A DNA stretch of 64,000 bases from Thalassospira sp. TSL5-1. GTDB taxonomy: Bacteria > Pseudomonadota > Alphaproteobacteria > Rhodospirillales > Thalassospiraceae. The translations under genes were made by a program, and so were the position numbers. The stretch lies in the NCBI RefSeq assembly GCF_001907695.1, contig NZ_KV880638.1, forward strand, positions 1,178,882 to 1,242,881, given 5' to 3'. This document shows, one piece after another, positions 1 to 8,153 of this stretch (position 1 is its first letter; every line of letters starts with the position of its first letter). The notes beneath the pieces were generated by a model. It worked only from the letters and a program-made list of their open reading frames with translations, did not search any database and was not told the origin of the DNA.

Positions 1-1044
1 ATCAATCATTTTGTGGTCGTAATTGATGATGATCAGGTTTTCTTCACCGCCCACGGCCTTGGCAACTTCGTCAAGGGAATAGGAAAGCTCGCGTTTGACT
101 TCGAGACCCGGACGATAGGGCGTCAGGTTGCCTTCACCAACGGCTTCCTGTCCTTTTTGCGACAGGATAAAATCAAGAAACACTTTGGCTGCTGCCGGGT
201 GGTTGGCCTTGCCCGTGATGCCGATGCCACGCGGGAAAACAACAGTGCCGTCTTTGGGGAAGTTCCAGTCAATGATCGCATCAAGGCCATCGCCCATTTT
301 GCTCCAGACGACAGGGGCCGAAACAAAGTAGGAGGCGGAAAGTTCACCGCTGAGTGTGCGTTCGATCATGGCACCAGCACCGCCGCCCGGTTTGATCGAC
401 GGGCCTGCCGCGTCAAACCATTTCCACGCCTGGTCGCCGTGTTTTTGAATAAAGGCATAGTTCAGTGCACCGCCAAAGGCATAGCGCCCGTCATAGGTGC
501 CAACTTTTCCGGCAAAAACATCGGCGTGTGTGGTGATGTTGGTTAACAGGCCTTCCATTGTGTCGGCCCGCAGGTCTTCTGGAACGGTCATTTTGTTATA
601 AATTGTGACCATCGGGTCGGTTGAAAATGTGTACAGACCGGGGAAGGGATGGCTCCAATCAGGCAAATTTGCTTTTTCCGGCGACTGATAATCCATGACC
701 AGTCCCTGCTTGAGCGCGCTTGTCCAGTCAACAATCGTGTTGGCAATCAGAATATCGGCAGACGAAACATTGGTGCCTTCTTCGGCGCGATATCGGGTGA
801 AGGCTTCGGACGGGCCCATTTCAAGGCTTTCAACCTTGATATCGGGGTAGGTTTCGTTGAAAGCCTTTACCACCGGACGAATGTTGTCTTCGCTGAGATT
901 GGTGTAAATCAGCAGGCTGCCTTCGGCATTTGCCTTGTCAATCAGGGATGAATAGTCAGCGGGGTAGCCTGCGGGCAGGTCCTGCGCGCTTGCCGCACCT
1001 GCCGAGATGATCAGGCCGACAGTCAGAAGAGTTTGAAATTTCAT
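1..1044 (-). CDS. ABC transporter periplasmic solute-binding protein (Fe3+/family 1 type), 3' end outside window
   Basis: The reading frame runs from ATG at 1044 to the left window edge without a stop (348 codons seen), so the C-terminus is missing. It opens with a signal peptide (MKFQTLLTVGLIISAGAASA, cleavage near residue 20). The mature part resembles family 1 extracellular solute-binding proteins of the AfuA/FbpA/PotD group: an early LLIYTN-type strand, then a hinge region with YNK and an FPRGIGI strand. These proteins deliver Fe3+, polyamines, thiamine or phosphonates to an ABC permease. It starts 4 bases after the hydrolase gene, so the two are co-transcribed; permease and ATPase genes would be expected to the left of the window. 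The ligand cannot be told from sequence alone. Confidence 0.82.
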   Translation of the reverse strand, partial: MKFQTLLTVGLIISAGAASAQDLPAGYPADYSSLIDKANAEGSLLIYTNLSEDNIRPVVKAFNETYPDIKVESLEMGPSEAFTRYRAEEGTNVSSADILIANTIVDWTSALKQGLVMDYQSPEKANLPDWSHPFPGLYTFSTDPMVTIYNKMTVPEDLRADTMEGLLTNITTHADVFAGKVGTYDGRYAFGGALNYAFIQKHGDQAWKWFDAAGPSIKPGGGAGAMIERTLSGELSASYFVSAPVVWSKMGDGLDAIIDWNFPKDGTVVFPRGIGITGKANHPAAAKVFLDFILSQKGQEAVGEGNLTPYRPGLEVKRELSYSLDEVAKAVGGEENLIIINYDHKMID

Positions 1045-1048
1045 AGTG

Positions 1049-1873
1049 TCATTCCCCGTTTGTTGATGATGTTATGGATGTGTCTGGTGCATCGATCCAT
1101 TGCGCGATCTGGTTGGCAGCATTCAGCGTCATGGGACGAAGATCATGTGCGACATCGGCAATTTCCCGAAGCGAGCTTGAAATTCCGGCATTTTGAAAAC
1201 TGCGATGCAGGGTGTGTGCCCGTGCCAGTCGGCTGTCGCCTGCGACGGCCTCATAGGCAGAGCCATGCGGTGTTCCCGCCGGGCGGGCCACCAGCCCCTT
1301 GTTGCAATCCTGTGCACCAACCATGATGGCAACCGGAATTTGCCGGAGTGACTGAAGGTCGGGTGTCCGGTGGGTTTGGGCTTTGGCCCCGTCAAGGCCG
1401 GGCCACCATTCCAGGGTGTCGTCGATCAGGGTGACATTGCCCGGTGCGGCAATGACCAGGCCCGAAAGGTTGGCGGCACAAAACAGACCATACCGTTCGG
1501 CAAATTGGGCCCCGCCGGAAAAACCATAAAGATAGGCCGTGTCAAAATCGCCCTGAAGGTTTTGGCATTCCGCAATCATGCTTTCGAGGATGGCGGCATA
1601 GTCGAACCCGGCAGAAACCAGAAATTTATACCCGTCCGAATGGTCGGCATTGTCGATCTGGTAGGGAAAGAACGGTGCCAGAATGGCAATATCCCGGTCG
1701 CCAAATCCTTCGCGCAAAGCTGCGATCATGCCGTCTACGTCGCGGTCAGACCCGTGAATTGCAATGACCAGCGTCTTGCAGGTGGTTGCGCCAGGGGCTT
1801 GTGAAAAGACAAAGCCAAAGCGCGGGTCCGCCTGTAGCGATTGGTAGTTTGACGGAGGAAAGGTGGATGACAC
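1049..1873 (-). CDS. alpha/beta hydrolase (serine esterase/peptidase fold), 274 aa
   Basis: The protein has an alpha/beta-hydrolase layout: an early strand followed by AIHGSDR (oxyanion region, HG), the nucleophile elbow GFSGGA in the middle, a late acid loop at VGAQDCNKG, and a C-terminal His in DVAHDLRP. No signal peptide is evident, so it is probably cytosolic. I chose GTG at 1873 because AGGAG lies 10 bases upstream; an in-frame TTG at 1903 has no such site. It is followed 4 bases later by the binding protein, which suggests it processes the imported compound or a precursor. It could be a depolymerase/esterase relative (PhaC-depolymerase-like GFSGGA elbow), but the substrate is unknown. 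Confidence 0.75.
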   Translation of the reverse strand: MSSTFPPSNYQSLQADPRFGFVFSQAPGATTCKTLVIAIHGSDRDVDGMIAALREGFGDRDIAILAPFFPYQIDNADHSDGYKFLVSAGFDYAAILESMIAECQNLQGDFDTAYLYGFSGGAQFAERYGLFCAANLSGLVIAAPGNVTLIDDTLEWWPGLDGAKAQTHRTPDLQSLRQIPVAIMVGAQDCNKGLVARPAGTPHGSAYEAVAGDSRLARAHTLHRSFQNAGISSSLREIADVAHDLRPMTLNAANQIAQWIDAPDTSITSSTNGE

Positions 1874-1925
1874 GGTCGATATGCTCCTGCAATTTTCGGG
1901 CAACTGAGTTTGGTAAAAATGCTGA

Positions 1926-1951
1926 TGACAAAATTGGCGCCAATTTTGTCA
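1926..1951. promoter_or_regulatory. 26-bp perfect palindrome, probable operator
   Basis: The two 13-base arms TGACAAAATTGGC and GCCAATTTTGTCA are exact reverse complements with no spacer. The site lies 53-78 bases before the GTG of the hydrolase gene, where an operator or promoter element would sit. The family of the binding protein is not evident from the sequence. Confidence 0.6.
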
Positions 1952-1954
1952 GTT

Positions 1955-1978
1955 AAAAAAGACAGCTGATGGCTGTTT
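1955..1978 (-). terminator. weak Rho-independent terminator after the RraA-like gene
   Basis: On the minus strand a short ACAGC/GCTGT stem with a 5-base loop is followed by C and six T. It lies about 45 bases past the stop of the RraA-like gene and just before the palindrome that begins the next unit. The stem is only 5 bp, so the call is tentative. Confidence 0.4.
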
Positions 1979-2021
1979 CGTCTCGAATGATGGAAAGACC
2001 GGATATGGCGTAAGGGGAATT

Positions 2022-2690
2022 TTACCGCCCCTCGACCATTGCACGGGCACCTGAAATATCGGCCAATTGTTCACCTGCCCGAAGCCGTGCGAGAACGGAG
2101 GCTTCGTTTTCCTGCATGGAGATGGCCTGTTGGCACAGGGGGTCAATGATATCGGGTTTAAGAACGACAACCCCGTTTTCATCGGCAATGATGCCGTCGC
2201 CGGGATGAACCGCAACGCCGCCGATGCTGACTGGCACGTTAATGGCGCCGCCCAGACCCACAAATTTTGTTGTTTTTGATGATGTTCCCCGGCACCAGAC
2301 CGGCATTTCGTGTTTGCGAATTTCGGCAAAATCGGTGGCACGACCGTCTATAATGGCACCACGGACACCCGCCAGTTTTGCCGCAACGGTGACCACCCCA
2401 CCCCAGCAGGCGTGGCTGTCATCGCCGGCGCGATCAATCACCAAAATATCACCGGGCCGCACCATGCCAAGTGCATAGTGAAGGGTGGCGGAATCCGCCC
2501 CAGGGATACGGATGGTAAAGGCCGTGCCGGCAATGTGGCAGCCCGGCACAACCGGGGCAATGGCCGGATCACAAAATCCGTCATGCAGGATATGACCAAT
2601 GGTGGCGGTTTCCGTTTTGCTCATCATGTCGATTAAGGCGGGTGCCAGTTGCGGGCGCGGCGGATGAATATCGTAAAGCGATTGGGTCAT
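2022..2690 (-). CDS. RraA-like / HMG (4-hydroxy-4-methyl-2-oxoglutarate) aldolase family protein, 222 aa
   Basis: Full-length member of the RraA/HMG-aldolase family (usual length 200-230 aa). It shows the TATIGHILHD start of the fold, the GPADxxxLHYAL-like segment (GADSATLHYAL), GDILVIDRAGDD, the conserved GxxAxxxGxxGxxIDGxxRD-like stretch (AAKLAGVRGAIIDGRATD), and DENGVVVL. Family members are either retro-aldolases/oxaloacetate decarboxylases using a divalent metal or RNase E regulators. In a catabolic operon the enzyme role is likelier. ATG at 2690 was chosen because it lies directly behind the nitrilase stop (2692), so the two are translationally coupled; a longer in-frame extension would overlap that gene. 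Confidence 0.78.
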   Translation of the reverse strand: MTQSLYDIHPPRPQLAPALIDMMSKTETATIGHILHDGFCDPAIAPVVPGCHIAGTAFTIRIPGADSATLHYALGMVRPGDILVIDRAGDDSHACWGGVVTVAAKLAGVRGAIIDGRATDFAEIRKHEMPVWCRGTSSKTTKFVGLGGAINVPVSIGGVAVHPGDGIIADENGVVVLKPDIIDPLCQQAISMQENEASVLARLRAGEQLADISGARAMVEGR

Positions 2691-2691
2691 G

Positions 2692-3552
2692 TCAGCTGTT
2701 CCCCGCGCCGGGTTTGAGGGTGGTGACAGGGCCAATTTCCCGGTCCTGCATCAGGCAGGGCAGGCGGCCACGGGTTGTTTCGACAACGGCCGGGTCAATA
2801 TCGGCCAAAACAAAGCCCGGCTCGTCACCCAGGGCAGTGATGACTTCGCCAAAGGGAGATACGATCATGGTGTGGCCAAAGGTCTTAACGCCATCGCGCG
2901 TGCCACATTGGGCCGCTGCAACAACATAGCTGCCGGTTTCAATGGCGCGTGCCTTAAGCAAAGTTTCCCAATGCAGGGGGCCGGTGACGGGCGAAAAGGA
3001 TGCCGGGATCATGAGGACATTGGCATTGGCCTGTGCCAGGGCACGAAACAGATAGGCAAAGCGCAAGTCATAACAAATGCTGAAACCGAGATTGAGGCCA
3101 TTCTCGCCCAGTTGGGCCACAACAGGCCCGGTTTCACCGGGGCGCACTGCAAGTGATTCCTGAAAATCGCCTGCGCCGCCAAGTTTGACATCAAAGGTGT
3201 GCAACTTGTCATAGCGGGCAACAACCTCGCCCAAAGGCGAAATCAGATGGGTGCGGTTCCAGACCCGTTTGCCATCGTCACACAGAACCAGCAATGATCC
3301 GTCATGTAGCCAGATGCCTCGTTCGCGTGCCAGTTTCTGGCACAGGGCCAGTGTTGTATCCCGTGCTTCGGGAACACATGTTGCCGGATATTGCATGTTG
3401 TCGCGCAGCAAAATGTTTGCTGCTTCCGGCAGGCTTATGACAGACGCGCCCTGATCGGCGGCCTGGCGCACCAGATCTTCGATCTGGGCATTGTTGTCAG
3501 CAACGCTGGCGGTACTGCAAAGCTGAATGGCGGCAAAACGGGTCGTTGTCAT
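2692..3552 (-). CDS. carbon-nitrogen hydrolase (nitrilase superfamily, Nit1/omega-amidase-like), 286 aa
   Basis: The nitrilase catalytic triad is readable: Glu in SLPEAAN (near residue 42), Lys in RYDKLHTFD (near 110), and Cys in SICYDLRF (near 145). The stretch GLNLGFSICYDLRF and the LKARAIETGSYVVAAAQCG block are typical of the Nit1/Nit2 branch, which hydrolyses omega-amides and deaminated glutathione; related members cleave other amides. It is cytosolic. ATG at 3552 begins MTTTRFAAIQL, matching the usual N-terminus. It sits between the aminopeptidase-like gene (10 bases upstream) and the RraA-like gene, so all three probably form one unit. Confidence 0.82.
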   Translation of the reverse strand: MTTTRFAAIQLCSTASVADNNAQIEDLVRQAADQGASVISLPEAANILLRDNMQYPATCVPEARDTTLALCQKLARERGIWLHDGSLLVLCDDGKRVWNRTHLISPLGEVVARYDKLHTFDVKLGGAGDFQESLAVRPGETGPVVAQLGENGLNLGFSICYDLRFAYLFRALAQANANVLMIPASFSPVTGPLHWETLLKARAIETGSYVVAAAQCGTRDGVKTFGHTMIVSPFGEVITALGDEPGFVLADIDPAVVETTRGRLPCLMQDREIGPVTTLKPGAGNS

Positions 3553-3562
3553 TGGTTTGTCC

Positions 3563-4465
3563 TTAATCCTGATCCGCAAGGAACGTCTCTACGGCAGCCA
3601 TTGTTTGTTCCCGTTCCTCGACATGGCACATATGTGCCGAATTCTCCATAACGACCTGCCTTGAATTGGGGATCAGCCGGACAAACGGTTCAACACAGGC
3701 TTCTGTTGCTTCGTCATATCGGCCTGAAATCACAAGGGTTGGAACCGCAATCAGATGCAGGCGTTCCACGACACTCCAGTCTTTAAGTGACCCGATGACA
3801 TGAAATTCGGTGGGGCCGTTCATGGCATGATAGACGGTCGGGTCGGCGTCAAGGGCGTCAAAGGTGCGGTTTACTTCGTCGGGCCACACCGGCAACCGGC
3901 AGACATGATGACGATAAAACACATCGCTGGCGGCTTTATAATCGGGATGATCATAGTCGCCATTGGCTTCGTGGTGGGCGAGGGTATCTTGCACGTCTTG
4001 CGGCAGGGCAGATCGCAGCCGAAGGGCCTCTGCAACCCAAACCGGCATGGATGAGGGCGAAGATGCCAGCACCAGGGCATTGAGGCCGGAGGGCTGCCTG
4101 ACGGCATGTTCAGAACCCATCATGCCGCCCCAGGATTGCCCCAGAAGGTTGTAACGCTGATCAATGCCCAGGTGGCGTGTTAAGTTGTTCAATTCGTCAA
4201 GGAAAAGATCGATGGTCCAGAAATCCGTGGGCGCATCGGGCAAATGCGTTGATTTGCCATTGCCGATCTGGTCGTAATGGATAACCGCACGACCGTTTAA
4301 CGCCAGGTCCCTGAATGAATCCACATAGTCATGGGTGCATCCGGGGCCACCGTGGGCAATGACGAGGGGAACTTTGCCGGAAGACAGCTCGCCTGTGATG
4401 CGAAACCATGTTTGATGGTCGCCAAACGGCGCATAGCCTTCCCTGATAACAGGCTGATCAGACAT
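3563..4465 (-). CDS. proline iminopeptidase-family alpha/beta hydrolase (peptidase S33), 300 aa
   Basis: Length and motifs match the proline iminopeptidase/L-amino acid amidase family: HGGPG oxyanion motif (about residue 38), nucleophile elbow GQSWGG (about 108), acid in SGRYDEAT, and catalytic His in ENSAHMCH. The enzymes release N-terminal proline from small peptides or hydrolyse amino-acid amides. It is first in a minus-strand unit with the nitrilase and RraA-like genes, so an amide- or peptide-like substrate is plausible (inference). No signal peptide is seen. The 153-base gap to the aldolase holds the promoters of both divergent genes. Confidence 0.83.
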   Translation of the reverse strand: MSDQPVIREGYAPFGDHQTWFRITGELSSGKVPLVIAHGGPGCTHDYVDSFRDLALNGRAVIHYDQIGNGKSTHLPDAPTDFWTIDLFLDELNNLTRHLGIDQRYNLLGQSWGGMMGSEHAVRQPSGLNALVLASSPSSMPVWVAEALRLRSALPQDVQDTLAHHEANGDYDHPDYKAASDVFYRHHVCRLPVWPDEVNRTFDALDADPTVYHAMNGPTEFHVIGSLKDWSVVERLHLIAVPTLVISGRYDEATEACVEPFVRLIPNSRQVVMENSAHMCHVEEREQTMAAVETFLADQD

Positions 4466-4576
4466 CCCATTCTTTCAACGTTTTTGTTAATTGTTCTAAA
4501 ATTATGGGCGATCGTTCCGGCTTCGCATACCTGTAAGAAATGACAGGTTGTTTCGCTGTGCTGCCGATGCTGCTTC

Positions 4577-4600
4577 TTAAAGCGATTTGTCTTTAATCAG
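4577..4600 (+). promoter_or_regulatory. LacI-like site upstream of the aldolase gene; same motif recurs at 60491 and 60758
   Basis: TTAAAGCGATTTGTCTTTAA followed by TCAG contains a TTAAAG/CTTTAA dyad and an AAAGCG half-site typical of LacI-family operators. It lies 19 bases before the aldolase ATG. It matches 22 of 24 bases of the sequence at 60491-60514, which is also close upstream of a gene (the SDR). It may be an operator for one regulator or a dispersed repeat. Confidence 0.45.
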
Positions 4601-4618
4601 ACCACTTCGGGAGACATC

Positions 4619-5392
4619 ATGACCAGCGCGATCCCCTTATCAAGAAGCCTGCGGGAACGTTTGCTCTCGCACGAACAGGTGCAGGGTGCCTTTCTGTTTC
4701 TGGCATCCCCCGATGTGGACGAGATCATGGCCCTTGCGGGTTTTGGTGCCCTGATTGTGGATCGTGAACATGCCGCATCCGACCTTGCCGGGGCATTGGC
4801 AGAGCTTCGTGCCATTCGCGCGGTCAGTGATGTTCCGGTTCTTGTAAGGGTGGGGGATGCCGCACCAACCGCGATCAAACCCCTGCTGGATGCCGGTTTT
4901 GACGGCATTGTGGTTGCCGATGTGCGCAGTGCCCGGCAGGCGCAGCAAATTGTTGAGGCTGCGCATTATCCCCCGCTGGGCAGGCGCGGGGCGCAGTTTA
5001 CGGTATCGCGGGCGGCAGGTTACGGGCAGCAGCGTGATGATTACGTGGAAAAAGCCCGGCGCGAGACGCTGGTGGTGGCGATGATAGAATCCCGCGAAGG
5101 CGTGGATGCCATTGCCGAGATCGCCGCTGTCGCCGGGATCGATATGCTGTTTATCGGTCCGCTGGATTTGACATCGGGTTATGGGCCCTATGGTGATCTA
5201 GCCTCGCCGGAGATAAAAGACGCCATTGCACAGGCAGAACAGCGCATTATAGCATCAGGGTGTCTGTTGGGCGGGGCTGCGATTGCGGCCGATGATGTGC
5301 CTGCCATGTTCGCGCGGGGGTATGGATTTGTTACGGCCGCCAGTGATACCGGCCTTTTGGTTCAGGCCGCGAAAGCCGCCGTGCGATCCTAG
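4619..5392 (+). CDS. HpcH/HpaI-family class II 2-keto-3-deoxy acid aldolase, 257 aa
   Basis: The protein shows the family landmarks: LIVDREHAA near residue 40, VRVGD in the core, GFDGIVVADVRSA, the GRRGA segment, the metal ligand Glu in MIESREGVDAI, and the metal ligand Asp in FIGPLDLTSGYG. These metal-dependent aldolases cleave 2-keto-3-deoxy sugar acids to pyruvate plus an aldehyde. Length fits the family (about 255). Near the sugar-acid operon at 6310-12282 it is a reasonable candidate for the last step, cleaving the keto-deoxy acid made by the enolase-superfamily dehydratase (inference). Its stop overlaps the stop of the convergent luxR gene. Confidence 0.82.
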   Translation: MTSAIPLSRSLRERLLSHEQVQGAFLFLASPDVDEIMALAGFGALIVDREHAASDLAGALAELRAIRAVSDVPVLVRVGDAAPTAIKPLLDAGFDGIVVADVRSARQAQQIVEAAHYPPLGRRGAQFTVSRAAGYGQQRDDYVEKARRETLVVAMIESREGVDAIAEIAAVAGIDMLFIGPLDLTSGYGPYGDLASPEIKDAIAQAEQRIIASGCLLGGAAIAADDVPAMFARGYGFVTAASDTGLLVQAAKAAVRS

Positions 5393-6186
5393 AGATAACC
5401 GTAATGCGCGGCCCGGGCAATGGCCTGGGCTCGGTTGCGTGCCCCCAGTTTGCGGGTGGCGGATGCCAGGTGCATGACCACGGTTGATTCCGAGCGTTTC
5501 AGCCGCCAGGCAATTTGTTTGCTGGCCAGGCCCTCGGCGGCCAGGACAATACATTCCTCCTCGCGCGGGGTCAGTTTTGCCCCATGTGGCAGCATGTCCT
5601 TGCGCTCAAAGCGTGGGAAGAGGTGATGATGCAGCACCTGGGCCAGCAAGGTGAGCCCGCTGGTATTAACGCTGCGGTCAGGTCCGGTCGCCTTGAAGCC
5701 GTAATCGTCCCAAAAGCCGGTTAATGTGGCAAAACGGTTGCCAGGCAAGTGCATGGGCACAGTAATACCGCGCGTTAAATGCCAGTCATTAAGCGCACCG
5801 GTCACACGTTTGGCTTCGCCATCAAGCATATCAATGATGAAAGACGGTTCTTCACGGCGGTAGGACCAGAAAAACGGGCGCGAAACCTTCAGGGCCAGAT
5901 TTTGCACCGGATCATCGCGGTAATAGCCCTGATTGCACCAAAGGTCGGGCATTTCATCGGGGATGTTGCGCATCTGAACCACATTGGGGATCAGCATTTC
6001 GCCTTCTGGCGTGGCCGGAACGGGCGAGAAATCATAGGCGATGGCGTCAAATCCCAGATCCCGGGCAAAGTCAAAGCAGCAATCAATGCTATCGGAAATT
6101 CCGGTCGCATTGTGAAAAGCGTGCTCCCATGCCTCAATCTGAAACTGCATTCCCGCCCTGTTCCCTTGTGCATCATCATAGGCCAT
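5389..6186 (-). CDS. LuxR-family regulator with autoinducer-binding domain (LuxR solo), 265 aa
   Basis: N-terminal autoinducer-binding-type domain (about residues 15-165) keeps several ligand-pocket positions: W and Y in LWCNQGYYRDDPV, the D-P pair, W in FFWSY, and G in RGITVPMH. A LuxR helix-turn-helix ends the protein (LTPREEECIVLAAEGLASKQIAWRL region, then S-E-S-T-V). No luxI synthase is in the window, so it is a solo that may sense exogenous homoserine lactones or another ligand. The start is uncertain: ATG 6186 has no clear ribosome site, whereas ATG 6150 follows a purine-rich stretch and begins MQFQIEAWE. The end overlaps the aldolase gene by 4 bases at a CTAG that provides both stops. 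Confidence 0.82.
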   Translation of the reverse strand: MAYDDAQGNRAGMQFQIEAWEHAFHNATGISDSIDCCFDFARDLGFDAIAYDFSPVPATPEGEMLIPNVVQMRNIPDEMPDLWCNQGYYRDDPVQNLALKVSRPFFWSYRREEPSFIIDMLDGEAKRVTGALNDWHLTRGITVPMHLPGNRFATLTGFWDDYGFKATGPDRSVNTSGLTLLAQVLHHHLFPRFERKDMLPHGAKLTPREEECIVLAAEGLASKQIAWRLKRSESTVVMHLASATRKLGARNRAQAIARAAHYGYL

Positions 6187-6245
6187 ATGTTTCAACACAA
6201 ATGATAAGGCTGCTTGTGGCGATATGGCAAGATATCTGCAAAATT

Positions 6246-6282
6246 GCCGAAGATACCAAGCCTTGTTTTCGGTATCTTCGGC
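6246..6282 (-). terminator. terminator hairpin downstream of the idonate dehydrogenase gene
   Basis: GCCGAAGATACC and GGTATCTTCGGC form a perfect 12-bp stem around a 13-base loop. On the minus strand the stem is followed by AATTTTG. It lies 28 bases past the stop of the last gene of the TRAP/sugar-acid operon and separates it from luxR. Confidence 0.65.
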
Positions 6283-6309
6283 ATGAAGGGCAGGCGTTTT
6301 GCCTGATCG

Positions 6310-7350
6310 TTACGAGGCGAAATCCAGTTGCACTTTCATGGATTTGCTGCGGTCAGAGGCAAGGTCAAAGGCGGCCCTGGCATCGCCAAATGGCAGGACG
6401 GAACTGATCAGGGGGGAAACATCAATCACCCCGCGGTCAATCAGTTCGGCGGCCTGGGCAAATTCGGCATCAAAGCGGAAACTGCCGATCATTCGGACTT
6501 CCTTGGTCACAGCAAGGCTAAGCGGCAGTTCGCCATTTCCCCCCAGACCAACGGTAATGACGGTGCCGCCGGGTTTGACAATTTCCAGTGCCCCGGCAAG
6601 AGCCTGCGGACTGCCGGAACATTCAAAAACAACATCCTGGGTGCCTTTGTTGGTTCCCAACTGTTTAAATGAATCGCTGTCACTGGCAACATTGATGCAG
6701 CTATTGGCCCCGGCACGCGCGGCAATATCGAGTGCGGCATTCGACAGATCCGTCGCCGTAATCCAGTGTGCGCCGGAATGTGCGGCGGCCATCACTGTTA
6801 AACAGCCAATCGGCCCACAGCCCGAGACCAGCACCCGTTTGCCCGAAAGGGACCCTGCCTGGCGCACGGCATGCAGGCAAACAGCCAAAGGTTCCGCGCA
6901 GGCGGCATGTTCCAGGCTGGTTTCTGGCGCGAGTTTGACAAGCTGTTCGCAAGGGAGGTTGATTTTTTGGCGAAACAGGCCCTGTTGATGCGGAAAGCGC
7001 ATGGCACTGCCAAAAAACCGCATATCCAGGCACTGGTTGCGCATATTCGCCCGGCAATAGACGCATTCGTTACACGGCATGGACGGGTTAACGGCAACCT
7101 TGTCGCCAACGGCAAAATCACTGACGGTTTTGCCCGTGGCAATAATAGTGCCCGCCACTTCGTGGCCCAAAATCATGGGTTCGCGTATTTTGACCGTGCC
7201 AAACCCGCCATTGTGATAATAATGCAAATCGGAGCCGCAAATGCCGCCCTTGTCGATTTGCACGGTGACGGCATTGTCGTCGGGGCTGGCCGGGTCGTCG
7301 AGTTGACCCAGCCTGAGATCATGCGGGGCATGTATGATAACGGAATGCAA
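6310..7350 (-). CDS. idnD: L-idonate 5-dehydrogenase (zinc-containing alcohol dehydrogenase family), 346 aa
   Basis: Medium-chain zinc dehydrogenase of normal length. The catalytic zinc Cys sits in GGICGSDLHYYHNGG and the His in ILGHEVAG; this N-terminal block is strongly characteristic of L-idonate 5-dehydrogenase. Structural zinc cysteines are in CNECVYCRANMRNQC. The Rossmann motif is VSGCGPIGCL (about residue 170). The reaction is L-idonate to 5-keto-D-gluconate with NAD(P)+. The start is TTG at 7350, preceded by AAGGGGA. It is the last gene of the TRAP operon, 10 bases after the gluconate 5-dehydrogenase gene, which would take its product. Confidence 0.85.
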   Translation of the reverse strand: MHSVIIHAPHDLRLGQLDDPASPDDNAVTVQIDKGGICGSDLHYYHNGGFGTVKIREPMILGHEVAGTIIATGKTVSDFAVGDKVAVNPSMPCNECVYCRANMRNQCLDMRFFGSAMRFPHQQGLFRQKINLPCEQLVKLAPETSLEHAACAEPLAVCLHAVRQAGSLSGKRVLVSGCGPIGCLTVMAAAHSGAHWITATDLSNAALDIAARAGANSCINVASDSDSFKQLGTNKGTQDVVFECSGSPQALAGALEIVKPGGTVITVGLGGNGELPLSLAVTKEVRMIGSFRFDAEFAQAAELIDRGVIDVSPLISSVLPFGDARAAFDLASDRSKSMKVQLDFAS

Positions 7351-7360
7351 TTTTTTCCCC

Positions 7361-8128
7361 TTACAAAACCGAGATCATGCCGCCATCGGCATAGATGATC
7401 TGGCCGTTGACATAATTTGACGCATCGGAACACAGATAGATGGCGGTGCCGATCAGTTCTTCCGGTTTGCCCCAGCGGCGTGCCGGTGTGCGTCCCTTGA
7501 CCCAGGCGTCAAATTTCGGGTCCGATGTCAGGGCTTCGTTCATATCGGTCAGCATGTAACCCGGGCCGATGGCATTGGCCTGAAGGCCCTGTTCGGCCCA
7601 TTCGGCGGCCATTGCCTTGGTCAGCATTTTAATGCCGCCCTTGGCAACGGTGTAAGGCGCAACGGTGGCGCGGGCCAGTTCGCTGGTCAGTGATCCGATA
7701 TTGACGATTTTGCCATGACCGCGTTTGACCATGCGCTTGGCGGCTTCACGGCCGATCATGAAGGCCGATGTCAGGTTTGTGTCGATCACCCGTTGCCAGT
7801 CGGCGGTTTCAAGTTCCAGCATCGGTTTGCGAAACTGGATGCCGGCATTGTTGATCAGGATGTCAATTTCGGTCCCGGTCTGGTCAAATGTGTCAAAGGC
7901 GGCCTTGATGGCGGCTTCATCGGTGACATCAAACAGAGATGTTTTTACCTTCATCCCGGCAGCCGACATTTCATCCTGTGCGGTTTTAAGGCGCTCGGCA
8001 TTGGTGCCGTTCAGAATGACGGATGCACCAGCAGCGGCCAGCCCTTCGGCAAAGGCGCGCCCAAGACCACGGGATGACCCGGTGATCAGGGCCGTTTTTC
8101 CGGCGAGCGAGAACAGTTCAAGAGACAT
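7361..8128 (-). CDS. idnO: gluconate 5-dehydrogenase-like short-chain dehydrogenase, 255 aa
   Basis: Classical SDR: cofactor motif TGSSRGLGRA (residues about 16-25), NNAG at about 90, catalytic Ser in IGSLTSE, and Y-x3-K in PYTVAKGG. The N-terminus MSLELFSLAGKTALITG and the end YADGGMISVL are close to the Ga5DH/IdnO group, which interconverts 5-keto-D-gluconate and D-gluconate. AGGAGGAACC precedes the ATG. Placed between idnD and the dehydratase, it supplies gluconate from idonate. Other 2-keto acid or sugar SDR substrates cannot be excluded. Confidence 0.82.
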   Translation of the reverse strand: MSLELFSLAGKTALITGSSRGLGRAFAEGLAAAGASVILNGTNAERLKTAQDEMSAAGMKVKTSLFDVTDEAAIKAAFDTFDQTGTEIDILINNAGIQFRKPMLELETADWQRVIDTNLTSAFMIGREAAKRMVKRGHGKIVNIGSLTSELARATVAPYTVAKGGIKMLTKAMAAEWAEQGLQANAIGPGYMLTDMNEALTSDPKFDAWVKGRTPARRWGKPEELIGTAIYLCSDASNYVNGQIIYADGGMISVL

Positions 8129-8153
8129 GGTTCCTCCTGCGATAATCGGTTTT

